From contig NW_025855829.1 in assembly GCF_002878395.1 (NCBI RefSeq), positions 786,745-850,744 on the forward strand: a DNA stretch of 64,000 nucleotides, given 5' to 3'. The stretch is from Capsicum annuum. Taxonomy: Eukaryota; Streptophyta; Magnoliopsida; Solanales; Solanaceae. The notes beneath the pieces are model-generated. The model made no database searches, was not told the DNA's origin, and was given only the letters and a program-made list of their open reading frames with translations. The position numbers and the translations under genes were made by a program. Of this stretch, positions 11,461-21,809 are shown piece by piece (within the stretch, counting starts at the first letter, position 1; each line of letters starts with the position of its first letter).

Positions 11461-11520
11461 TACTTCGATTGAAGGAAAGGTGTCTTTTAAGTCACCCCTC
11501 CGCTCCACTGCTCCTGGTTT
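11461..11520 (+). repeat. A-like MULE terminus abutting the B terminus
   Basis: The word TTGAAGGAAAGGTGTCTTTT (11469-11488) matches the outer A end (GTGAAGGAAATGTGTCTTTT) and the A end at 28982. Its first bases differ, so the exact border is uncertain. It lies directly against the B terminus ending at 11460, suggesting two MULE units joined tail to head. Confidence 0.5.
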
Positions 11521-11524
11521 GTTT

Positions 11525-11720
11525 TCTTCCAACAGAAACATTTCTTACAATAGATAGGGAATCTATTTGAAGACCTATTTTAATATATCTCAATAGATAT
11601 TTCACCTGTTGCAACAGGTGGGTTTTCTCTTGGAAGTTATTAAATCAAGTAGCAATTCTATTTTTATAACTTTCAACAGATTACCCATCTTTTGCAATAG
11701 ATGGACCATCTATTGGACGA
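11525..11720. repeat. Palindromic repeat cluster
   Basis: Includes CACCTGTTGCAACAGGTG (11605-11622), a perfect 18-bp palindrome that is a variant of the commoner CATCTGTTGCAACAGATG. Confidence 0.85.
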
Positions 11721-11736
11721 AATTGAATCAGGTCTT

Positions 11737-12270
11737 CCACATTTCCAATACCAATATCACCATTATCAACATTACCAATACCACCACTAACACCAATACC
11801 AATGCCACCAATACCAACACCAACACCAACACCAATACCAATGCCACTAATACCACCACCACCACCAATATCAATGTCACCAATACCAATACCAACACCA
11901 ATACCAATACCATCACTAATACTACCAACACCACCATCAACACCACCAATACCAACACCACCAACGCTAATACCAATGCCACCAACACCACCAATACCAA
12001 TACTAATACCACCAACACGACTAATACCAATGCCACCAACACCAATACCAATGCCACCAACACAACACCACCACTAACACTAACACTACCACTTATACCA
12101 ACACCACCAATATTAATACCACCACCAGTACTAATACCACCAATACCAATACTACCACCAATACCAACACTGCCACTAATACCACAACCACCAACACCAA
12201 CATCGAGATCACCAATACCAATAATAAGAACACCACCAACAGCCACCAACAACACCACAAACTCCACCTA
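11737..12270 (-). repeat. ACCAAT/ACCACC minisatellite
   Basis: About 530 bp of 3- and 6-bp units (ACCAATACCAACACCACC). It is the inverted equivalent of 42802-43290 and lies in what would be the 5'-leader intron of a leftward ULP-A copy. Long frames across it on both strands (Asn/Thr, Pro/Ile and Val/Leu repeats) come only from the repeat being stop-free. Confidence 0.92.
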
Positions 12271-12454
12271 ATAATACCACGACAATCAATAAAATACTAT
12301 GACAAAAATTGCAGTTTTTTGGGTTCTTCCTATATTTTTTTAGCATTAAAACTCAAAATTGTTAACCCATTCTTAAAGATAATACAACTATAAATCTTCT
12401 TTTTATTATTAACTAAAAAACCTAATTTTTAGAAAAACAACAAATGTAGAACTG

Positions 12455-12690
12455 TTCTCGAACTCTGTTACCTGTGTAGAGATAGAAAATGACAGATACA
12501 AATAAGTAGCAAGTCAAAAATAACAATTAAACTATGTGGTCGAAAATGGGAAGAAAATTGATCTGTTGTGAAAGGTTGAGCAATATGTTGAGTAGCTGTT
12601 GTTTGTATTATTTAGAGAGAAAAAAATGACAGAGAACTCGATATTTGAAATGATAAAATAATTTTCCCGCAAATGGATGATTTATATTGG
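12455..12690 (-). promoter_or_regulatory. Leftward ULP-A-type promoter and leader
   Basis: On the minus strand CCAATATAAATC (12679-12690) matches the TATA region of ULP-A at 42385 and is followed by the same leader. The leader ends at a donor-like CAG/GTAAC near 12468. The coding exons it should drive are missing: sequence ends at the MULE border near 11466. Confidence 0.55.
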
Positions 12691-12919
12691 TTGATTTGTA
12701 TTTTGGAAAAGAATGACAAGTTTTGAAAATGTTAATTTAGTCCTAGTTGATCTTAATTAATTTTTAAAAATGGATAAATTTTATCTGTTTTAAAATAAAT
12801 AAAATTAATTTCACTAAAATTAGTTTTCATTTATTAAGTTCAATTGAAACTAAAAATGAATTTAGTATATTTTTAATTAATTACTTAATTAATTCCATGT
12901 CCATATCTATTTGATAATT

Positions 12920-13200
12920 TTCAATCTATGACTCATATGTTGGAATAATTAAAAACATATGTTCCAACATATTACTCATTTGTACCTCAGATGAGTAATA
13001 CTTTGGAAATGATCAATTAGATAAAATAATTTATTGCAACAAATTCATAATTTTTCATAATAGATGAGTAATATGTTTAAAATGACCAAACAGATAAAAT
13101 CCTCTGTTGCAACGGGTGTGCCATTTATTGCAACAGATGAGTATATCTATTTTATAATTTTCAACAGATGAATCATCTATTGCTGTAGGTTAAATATGTT
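12920..13200. repeat. Palindromic repeat cluster
   Basis: Units with 'tttgataattttcaa' linkers, matching 40440-40750 inverted. Confidence 0.75.
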
Positions 13201-13207
13201 ATAATAG

Positions 13208-14290
13208 ATTATACAATAATTTGTCATGTAATTGCAATGAGATCAATTGAAATTGTAATTGAACGTACCAATTCATCTGTGATTTTAGCTAAATCAATTT
13301 AGTTATTACAATTAATGGCTTAATTTGAACCATTTTAAGTAAAATTGATCAATTGATCACCCTACTCAGGTCAAACACAACATTGATCATGTAATTGTAA
13401 TAAGATAAATTAAAATTGTAATTGAATGTATCAATTAATCTTTGATTTTAGATAAATCAATTTTGGTTATTATAGTTAATGGTTAATTTGAACCCATTTC
13501 AAGTAAAATTGGTCAATTAATCACCCTACTCAGGACGAACACAATAGTTGATCATGTAATTGCAATGAGATCAATTGAAATTATAACTAAACATATCAAT
13601 TCATATTTGATTTTAGCTGAAATAATTTAGTTATTACAATTAATGGATCGATTTGAACCCATTTCAAGTAAAATTGGTCTATTGATCACCCTACTTAGGA
13701 CGAACAAAATAATTGATCATGTAATTGCAATGTGGTCAATTGAAATTGTAATTGAACGTATCAATTCATATTTAATTATAGCTAAATAAATTTTGTTATT
13801 ACAAGTAATGGGTTGATTTGAACAATTGCAAGTAAAATTGGTCAATTGATTTCTTACTTAGGACGAACACTATAGTTGATCATGCAATTGCAGTGAGATC
13901 AATTGAAATTATAATTAATCGTATAAAGTCATCTTTGATTCTATCTAAATTAATTTAGTTATTACAATTAATGTCTTGATTTGAACCATTTAAAGTAAAA
14001 TTGTTCAATTGATCACCCTACTTAGGACGAACACAATAGTTGATCATGTAATTGCAATGAGATCAATTGAAATTATAATTGAACATATTAATTCATCTTT
14101 GGTTTTAGCTAAATTAATTTAGTTATTACAATTAATGGCCTGATTTGAACCATTTCAAGTAAAATTGGTCAATTGGTCATCCTACTCAGGACGAACATAA
14201 TAGTTGATTATATAATTATAATGAGATCAATCAAAATTGTAATTGAACGTGTCAATTCATTTTTTATTTTAGCTAAATCAATTTATTTAT
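13208..14290 (+). repeat. 164-bp tandem array, about 7 units
   Basis: The phrase 'gttgatcatgtaattgcaat' or a variant starts units at about 13216, 13382, 13546, 13710, 13874, 14037 and 14201. Each contains 'aattggtcaattgatcaccctact' and 'caggacgaacacaat'. The inverted arm has nine units (40771-42190). Confidence 0.92.
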
Positions 14291-14319
14291 TAATAATAAT
14301 GTCTTAATTTGAATAAATA

Positions 14320-14545
14320 GATGACTAACCTATTGCAATAGATGACATATTTATTGAAAATTATCAAATAATTATAGACATTTACTATAACAGATGATCA
14401 ACCTATTGCAACAGATGACGTATCTGTTGGAAATTATCAAACAGATATAGATATCTATTACAACAGATGATACATTTATTGAAAAATATCAAACGAATAG
14501 AATATCTGTTGTAACAGATTACCTATCTGTTGGATAAAATAATTT
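14320..14545. repeat. Palindromic repeat cluster
   Basis: For example 'cctattgcaacagatgacgtatctgttgg' near 14402. Homologous to 8540-8760. Confidence 0.8.
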
Positions 14546-14639
14546 TCTTTTTGAAGTAAAATAACGATAAAATGAGCTCAAATATTTTTTAGGATAACTT
14601 AAAAGTCAAAAGTCTTTTATATTGCCTTGTTGTTTCAAT

Positions 14640-15430
14640 GGCACCATCTTCTCTTTTCAAACACCAAAACCACCACTAATAAATATTCAAAAACATCTCT
14701 ACAATTTTCTCTCAAAAATATTTTTCTTTTCTCCTCTCCTTTTTATTTAAATCAACCGTAATCGTCTTCTCTTTTTTCTATCTTTTCTCTCCTCTTTTGC
14801 CTGAGAATTTCGATCTTATCCCCTCTAGAACCAAATAGATCTATATACACGAGGTATGTGGTTTCACTGGTTTATATTCTATGATATTCTTGCCTTCTTT
14901 CCCCTTGAGGTCTTCCAACAGATAACATATCAGTTGCAATAGGTTGGTCATCTGTTGGAAGAACTCAAAACCTTATCATAAACTAAAAATCCTTATTGAT
15001 ATTATTGGTGTTGTTCGTATTGGTGTTGGTATTGGCGTTGGTGTTGTAACAGGTGAAAAATCTATTGGAAGATATTAAAATAGGTCTTCCAACAAATTCC
15101 CCATTTGTTGCAATAGAGAAAATAACTGATGTAATAAATCAAAACAGATCTTCCAACAGATTCCCTATTTGATGCATAGATGAAACAACTGCTGGAATAA
15201 ATCAAAACAATTCTTCCAACAGATAACATATCTGTTTCAATAGGTTGGTCATCTAGTACAATAGGTTTGTAATCTGTTACAACAAAGGGATTATCTATTG
15301 CAACATATGGGTCATCTATTGGAATTATTATTGAAATGTCTTGTATTTATTGAATTTTGTGTTACCTTTTCTAAATTATATAGAAATCAATTGTAATTTT
15401 TTTTAGTTTTCTCTTGTTTGTAGATAAAAT
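14640..15430 (+). promoter_or_regulatory. ULP-C promoter, leader exon and leader intron
   Basis: A pyrimidine-rich leader (about 14690-14853) ends at GAG/GTATGTGG (donor GT at 14854). Roughly 570 bp later TTGTTTGTAG (acceptor AG 15422-15423) precedes ATAAAATATGTCTCCC with the ULP start codon. The intron is filled with palindromic repeats and a short GGTGTTGGTATT minisatellite (15005-15048). The inverted copy of the leader lies at about 40060-40330. Splicing is inferred from the signals only. Confidence 0.58.
14910..15340. repeat. Palindromic repeat cluster in the ULP-C leader intron
   Basis: Typical words are 'cttccaacagataacatat' and 'ggttggtcatctgttggaag'. Confidence 0.82.
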
Positions 15431-16425
15431 ATGTCTCCCAAAAGAAAGGAAAATGACAGTGGGATCAACTTTAATCAACCAACTTAAATGGCTAGAGTAA
15501 AGATGGGTTCTCAGAGGAAATAGCTGCTTGCAGATCGCTGTACTTTATATGTGTGAGGTGTGTGTTACTGATCAGTTTATCGTGAAAGCACACATAAAGT
15601 AGAATAATTTTGTGAGTGTTGCTTTTTACCGATTAGGCATTGATCATTAAAATAAGATCTTACCTTTTAAAGTTAAGTTTGGTAGGTCCAAACTGATAAG
15701 GCTGAGAGACTTAGAAGGTGGTGTGGATACCCTGCTACATTCTAATGATGATTTTGTTAATATTTATATTTATGTGCAGTTTGGAGAAGGGATAAATATT
15801 TGATGGCAATGCAGATGTTTAATAGTGATAGGATTGGTTTTAAGGGTTCAATGGATTGTTGAAAGGCCTCCAAATCCTCTCACTGTAGCAAACAAGAATG
15901 GAAATCCCATAGAAATTGCCTAGGTCTAAATTTGTATGGATGGGTTGCTCGGGGAGATAATTATAGAGAAGAAGGTGTTGTAGGAGAATATCTATGAGAG
16001 AAGAGAGAGGGAGCTATTGGAGACAATATCATCTCAAACCTTATTATAGAAGAAACACAAGGTTAGAAAGGAAATTATAGATAATCTAGATGATGAAATA
16101 GACATGAATAATGAAAAATCCGAATGAGATGCAAAAATGCAATTGTATTCAAATAAAAATTCATCCCTAGTTGTTGAAAATAAAAATGGTAAGGTATACT
16201 AGATTTGTGCACTTTTCCAAGAACTGTGACTAGTGAGCGTGGTCTGAATAATCACCTCCAAGTGAATGGTTGGTAAGAGGAGCATGATTTACAGTTGGGA
16301 GATATGCAACAAAATGTGTGCATACTTCTAGTCTGTACTTTAGATGAGTGTGCATTTTATAATTTGAGATCTAGTTTCTCTGGAAAAAAATCATCCCTCG
16401 AAGTACATGCTCACCTGAGGTATGT
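15431..16425 (+). pseudogene. ULP-C 5' fragment, palindrome 1, plus-strand arm
   Basis: Begins ATG with the N-terminus MSPKRKE, as in ULP-A at 43846. An in-frame stop follows within 25 codons. A segment translating in pieces to KLIRLRDLEGGVDTLL and N-K-N-G-N-P-I-E-I-A comes next; this segment recurs four times in the window (about 15600-16220, 16740-17330, 26600-27220 and 27700-28270). I do not recognise a named domain in it. No Ulp1 catalytic region follows: the copy folds back at about 16450 into its own inverted repeat. Confidence 0.62.
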
Positions 16426-16469
16426 TTATTTTCCAATGCTGTAGGTTAAACTATATTGGATAGTTTGTT

Positions 16470-17540
16470 TATGTTTTATCGAACCTCGGGCGAGCATGTG
16501 CTTCCAGGGATGATTTTTTCCTGAGAAATTAGATCACAGACTGAAAGTATCCACACCTATTATTGCATATCTCTCAATTGCAAATTATGCTCCTCTACAA
16601 GCTCATTCCAATGACTATCTTCTAATAGTCTCCCATTCACTTTCACCAACTATTTTTTACCAACCCTTCTCAGTATTGCATATTCATATTGATTGTGTCT
16701 CTTACCAACCGTTCACTTAGAGGTGATCATTCATACCACGCTCACTAGTCACAGTTCCTGGCAAAGTGCATAACTCCAGTCCACTTTACTAATTTTCCTT
16801 TCAACGACGAGGGATGAATTTTCATTTGTGAATACAATTGTATTTTTGCAGCTCATTCATATTTTTCATTATTTATGTCAATTTCATCGACCAGATTTGC
16901 TATAAGTTCCTTTCAAACCTTGTGTTTCTTCTATAATAAGGTTTGAGATGATATAGTCTTCAATAACTCTCTCCCCCTCTCCTATAAATATTCTCCTACA
17001 ATACCTTCTACTCTATAATCATCTCCCCGAGCAACCCATCCATATAAATTTGGACCTCGGCAATTTCTATGGGATTTCCATTCTTTTTTATTGCATTTAG
17101 AGGAATCGGAGGCCTTTAACAATCCATTGAACCCTTAAAACCAGTCCTATTACTATTAAACATCTACACTACTATCAAATCTTTATCCATTCTCCAAACT
17201 AACACATAAACATAAAAATTAGAAAAACCATCATTAGACTGTAGCAGGGTATCCACACCACCTTCTAAGTTCCTCAGCCTTATCGGTAAAAAGGCAAGAT
17301 CTTATTTTAATGATCAATGCCTAATCGGTAAAATATAATATTTACAAAATTATTGTACTTTTTATGTGTTTGTCAAGATAACCTAATAAGTAATACATAC
17401 TTCACACATATGAAAGTGGATATATCCATTTGCATGCACCTTATTTTTCCTACCCCATCTGTTCCATCAATGACAGAAACAAAATAGTGTTTTATCTTCA
17501 GTTCCCATTATGAAGTAGTGTACAAAACATGGAAAGGTAG
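16470..17540 (-). pseudogene. ULP-C fragment, palindrome 1, minus-strand arm
   Basis: Reverse complement of 15540-16425 with many substitutions. Landmarks are 'ggtggtgtggataccctgctaca' (15717 + and 17262 -) and 'gatgggttgctcggggaga' (15935 + and 17040 -). The arms are separated by about 40 bp. The distal end (17480-17540) has homology to 26430-26480 inverted. Confidence 0.72.
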
Positions 17541-17564
17541 TTTGATTGAATCAATAAATTAGCT

Positions 17565-17720
17565 ACCTTTTGCAACAGATGACTCATTTGTTGGAATTAT
17601 CAAACAGACAGGTAAGTTGTTGCAACAAATTGCATATCTATTAGAAAGAAATCAAAACAGGCCTTGCTAGTTGTTTGATTTAATTCAATAGATCACTAAC
17701 ATGTTGTAATAGATGGGTCA
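17565..17720. repeat. Palindromic repeat cluster
   Basis: 'cttttgcaacagatgactcatttgttgg' and neighbours. It leads into sequence shared with 8890-8990. Confidence 0.75.
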
Positions 17721-17904
17721 TATATTGGAAAAACTCAATGAAAATGGTTATTAATTTAATATTTAATGTAAATAAATGATTATTGAAAAGGTAAATCCAT
17801 TTTTTTTAAATTTAAATACTCGAAAAGCCACCAATTTTATTTAAGGGATGTAATTATTAAAAAAGAGGCGAACAGTTGTGACTTTTTGACTTGCACATTC
17901 AATT

Positions 17905-18320
17905 CAATCCTTAATAAATAGGTCCCTCCTTACTCGTTCAGTCTACTCTACTTTTTTTATTTCTTGCATCTTGTCTTTCATAAAAATACCATTACATCTT
18001 CAACCACTTCTCTTCAAAGAGAAGATTCCTCTTTGTCCATTGAGGTATGTTTTTTGATTTGTAAAATTGTCGAACTCTTTTCCTTTCTTTAGTTTTTTAT
18101 ATTTCTTGTTAATACATGCGTGTTCTAGATATAGCTGATTCGGGTTGGGATATGTGATTTTGTGTAACACTATTCAAGAACTTGAAAGGCAGATTCATGA
18201 ACTCTAGTGGGAGTTGGGCGCCATGAGAGCAAGGCTGCTTCATAAGATTTGAAGGCTGAGGAGGACCCTGCTACTATCGGTTGATGATTGGCCAATTGAC
18301 AATAATAATAATAATAAGGT
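17905..18320 (+). pseudogene. Small coiled-coil protein gene, copy 2 (broken)
   Basis: The leader ('ctccttactcgttcagtctactctac', then 'catcttgtctttcataaaaa') matches copy 1 and copy 3, but the TATA box is changed (TTAATAAATAGG) and the start codon is ATA (18131-18133). The frame reads ADSGWDM and then TGA; the continuation ELERQIHEL and ELGAMRARL keeps the heptad-like pattern. An (AAT)5-6 tract ends it. It has decayed differently from copy 1, so the losses were independent. Confidence 0.52.
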
Positions 18321-18329
18321 TATTTTACA

Positions 18330-18640
18330 ACAGATGCCTCATCTGTTGGAATCAACTTTGAGTTCTGTAAAAATATGTGAGACATCTGTGGTAATAAATA
18401 ATTCATCTGTTGCACCGATGATTCATCTGTTGCAATAAATGACTAATCTATTGCGTCAGATGATTAATCTATTGCATCAGATTATTAATCTATCATAACA
18501 AATAACCCATCTATTTGATTCATATTATATCACTATAGAACCATAAATATGAACCTAACATATGAGTCTTTCGTTACAATAGATGACTCATCTATCGCAA
18601 TAGATGAGTCATTTATTGCAATAGATAACCCATATATTGT
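18330..18640. repeat. Palindromic repeat cluster
   Basis: Dense units such as 'aacagatgcctcatctgttgg' and 'aatagatgactcatctatcg'. Confidence 0.85.
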
Positions 18641-18934
18641 ATTCATGTTCGGGTTCTTCTTTCCATTGCTGAAAAAACAACAGTAGCAGTGTACCAAAGT
18701 GAGGTACGAAATAAAAATTTGACCAAAAGAATTGATCAAGTAGCAGCAGTAGCGATTAAAACAACAATGGTCAACAAGAACAAGATGATGATGATAATGA
18801 AGAAGAAGATGGTGATAATGAAGCAGAAGATGATGACTAAAGAAACAACACTAATGAACAACGAAAATAGTAAAGACAGAGAAAAGAATATATGAGAAGA
18901 GAGAGAAATGTTGCATTTTTAATCCTTTCATTTC

Positions 18935-19116
18935 TAGTTATATTAGGTTTTATATTTGGATCAAAGTGTAAATTAAAAAACTTGTGGGCTATTCTCAAAC
19001 TTCTCCAACTTCCATAATCTATAATAGAGTAATTGTCACCTATACTAAACTATTATAACTTGAATCACCTACACCCTATTTTCAAACTCTTTCGTCACTT
19101 TTAACTAAAAAAACCC
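18935..19116 (-). repeat. MULE B-type terminus, copy 2
   Basis: On the minus strand from 19116 it starts GGGTTTTTTTAGTTAAAAG and follows the same consensus as 11287-11460. It forms the left arm of a palindrome with 19126-19310. Confidence 0.82.
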
Positions 19117-19125
19117 AGGATTCTT
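19117..19125. repeat. Internal copy of the MULE target-site word
   Basis: AGGATTCTT lies exactly between two head-to-head B termini (CCC before, GGG after). It is identical to the 9-mers at 6350 and 56336. Confidence 0.85.
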
Positions 19126-19310
19126 GGGTTTTGAGTTAAACGTGACAAAAGAGTTTAAAATGAGGTGTAGGTGACTTAAGTTTTAATAATTGAGTGGTGA
19201 CAAAAACTTTATTATGGATTAAGAAAGTTGGAAAATTTTGAGAATAGTCCACAAGTTTTTTAATTTATACTTTGATCCAACTGTAAAACCTAATATAATA
19301 GGAAATGGAG
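19126..19310 (+). repeat. MULE B-type terminus, copy 3
   Basis: Starts GGGTTTTGAGTTAAACGTGAC and matches copies 1 and 2 over about 180 bp in the opposite orientation. It is the left end of the unit that carries the transposase. Confidence 0.82.
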
Positions 19311-19365
19311 GAAAAAATGTGTGTTTCTCTCTCTTATCATTTATTATTATTTTCTCTCTCTTTGC

Positions 19366-20955
19366 AATTTTTTTGGCAATAAAATGTAAATATTACCATT
19401 ACTGACAAAGATTTACACCTAAGAAGTATTCAGCTGCTTGTGCTACCAGGTTTGCTGAACCTCAGTCTTCTAATTTCATATTCTCTCTATGAATCTCACA
19501 CTCTTCCTTGCCTTTTTTTCTCTCATTAACATGACTACTCTTTCCCTGATTACTTCTTGCACTTACTGCACCATGAAGCTTGTATTCAAGCGGTGGTTCT
19601 TGATGATTCTCCCATTCCTGGCTAGCCATATATTATACACCATTGCTTCATACACTGCAGCCACATTTTCTTTCTGGAATCTGGTCTATTGCTTCCTTTT
19701 TATCTTCAAGATAGTTGTCTGGATTTCCTTCAGCTAAATCTGCACTCCTAACCAACTTTCAATCTGAGCCTACACTGTATTTGTAATGTTGCAATCTACA
19801 AATAAGTGTGTGATATTTTCCTGATATTGTTGATCACCTAAAACATATTTTGTCTTTTCACATTGCCACCCAAACCTGAGCATTATTTCCTTTGTCAATA
19901 GCTTGCCCTACATCGTCAACCATAACAAGAATCTATGTTTTCGTAACACTACTCTACTCCATACCATCTCGTGCCCTGTCTATGCTGATCTTTGTCCAAT
20001 AGTGAATGGTAACTTTTTAAAATTGAGTATTCCTCTAATTCTGTTAGTAGGTACCTATTTGCAACATACCAGGTCCTCTTTTTATTTTGTTTAGTTGTCT
20101 CCAATACCAACTACAATCTTGTAAAGGTGAGTGTGTCCATATATCTTCCTCATTTTTCATATATATACTGTGAATTCACTGCACCTATAATATGTCTTTC
20201 ATCTGATGCATCCACCATATCAATTTGCCTATTGCAGCAACATTCCATAATCTTTAGTTTTTTATATTAAGTCCTCCTTGAGCTTTTGAGCTACAGACAT
20301 GCCACCATTTCACCATTGCCAATTTCTTATTTTCCTCTATTCCACCCCAAAGGAACTTCCTACATTGTGTATCTACCAGTTTAACCACACTTTGGGGGAG
20401 GATTAATGCATTTGTAGTGCAAATATCACTGATTAACTACTTGTAGTCTACCAACATAAGATAAGTGTCTTTTTGAGGTAGTTTTTAATTTTGTTATAAT
20501 TTTGAAGCTTAGCTGTTGATAGTCTAATTTGGTCCATTTCCAGTGGGATAAGGGTAGTCCAATATACCTGATTAGGAGTGCCACTAGTTTAAATCTAGTA
20601 ATCTTAAGTAACCTTCCTTACACCTCTTGATTCACAGCAGCTAAGAAGATGTTGGACTTGTCTGCATTTGCTGATAGTCTAGTAGTCCATGAGAAATGCT
20701 TTATTGCCTCCATAATTCTCTGAATAGGAGTTTCAATTCCTTTATAGAAGATCATTAAATCATCTACAAATATGAGGTAAGTGATTTGTTAACCCTTGCA
20801 CATGGGGTGATACCGAAAATCAGGTAGTTTTCACATTCTGCTTATAACTCATGTGAAGCATTCCATTACCAGAACAAATAGCAATTGGGAAATTGGGTCC
20901 CCTTGCCTTAGTCCTCTCTTACCTAGAGAAAATTTATGGCCTAATCCATTGATTC
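19366..20955 (-). mobile_element. 5'-truncated L1-type LINE fragment
   Basis: On the minus strand it translates in broken frames to the second half of an L1 reverse transcriptase: GLGHKFSLGKRGLRQGDPI near 20930-20880, then the catalytic F-V-D-D at 20770-20759, and later (about 20400-20270) a WWHVCSSKAQGGLNIKN-like segment of the zf-RVT region. A T-run (19366-19372, a poly-A tail on the coding strand) marks the 3' end. It splits the MULE spacer, which is continuous in the homologous copies at 10940-11290 and 18670-18940. I could not fix a target-site duplication. Confidence 0.8.
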
Positions 20956-21199
20956 ATTATTGTTGTTGCTTTATTCATCATCTTCTGCATCATTATCATC
21001 TTTTTTTTGTTGACTATTATTGTTGTTGTTATCGCTACTACTGCTACTTGACTAATTTTTTAAGTCAAATTTTGTTTATACATCACTTTGACATTACTTC
21101 ATAGGTGACTTTGATAAGTAAAATTATAATTTTTAGTTGAATTTTCCATATGAGTACACTGCTACTGTTGTTTTTTCAACAATGGATAGAACCTGAACA

Positions 21200-21750
21200 T
21201 GAGTCTAATACAATAGATGACTCATCTATTGTGAGAGATGAGTCATTTATTGCAACAGAAGACTAATATATTCAATTCATGTTTATGGTTCTATAGTGCC
21301 ATAATATGAATCAAACAGATAGGTCATCTATTACAATAGATGAGTTATTTGTAGCAACAGAGGAGTCATCTATTGAACTATATTACTCACCTATTGTGAT
21401 AGAACCTAAAGTTGATTACAATAGACGAACCATCTGTTGCTACAAGTGAGTCATCTATTGCAACAAGTTAGTTATCTACTGCAACATGTCACTCATCTGT
21501 TGGAATCATCTTCAAAGGTTCTTTAGTACTGTAAAATCTATCCCAAAGGTGAGACATCTGTTACAACAGATGAATCACCTATTACAACAGATAACTCATT
21601 TGATTTAATCAACTTGAGGTTCTATAGTACCGTAACATGAATCCTAATAGGTGAGTCATTTATTATAACAAATAATTGACTTATTGTAACATATTATTCA
21701 CTTGTTGTAATAGATTACTTACCTGTTGGGGTTCATGTTATAGTACTAGA
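21200..21750. repeat. Palindromic repeat cluster upstream of the transposase
   Basis: About 550 bp of alternating half sites, among the largest clusters, directly before the transposase reading frame. Confidence 0.88.
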
Positions 21751-21809
21751 AAATCTTTATTAATTTTATTATCATGTCATTATTAACTTTTTAAGAAAAT
21801 ATATTTATT

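Larger units (their letters stand above)
11520..14905 (+). repeat. Left arm of a large inner inverted repeat (divergent promoter module)
   Basis: This arm aligns inverted with 39975-43510. In order it holds palindromic repeats, a GGTGTTGGTATT-type minisatellite (reading as ACCAAT on this strand), a leftward promoter and leader (ULP-A type), a 164-bp tandem array, and a rightward promoter and leader (ULP-C type). Homology appears to continue beyond 14905 into 15431-16220, matched by the sequence left of the LTR insertion (29056 down to about 27650). Confidence 0.78.

Noticed and set aside
11609..12271. Long open frames on both strands (Asn/Thr-rich and Val/Gly-rich, up to 220 codons)
   Set aside because: They lie on the ACCAAT/ACCACC minisatellite, which lacks stop codons in most frames. 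Overlapping frames on both strands are open for the same reason.
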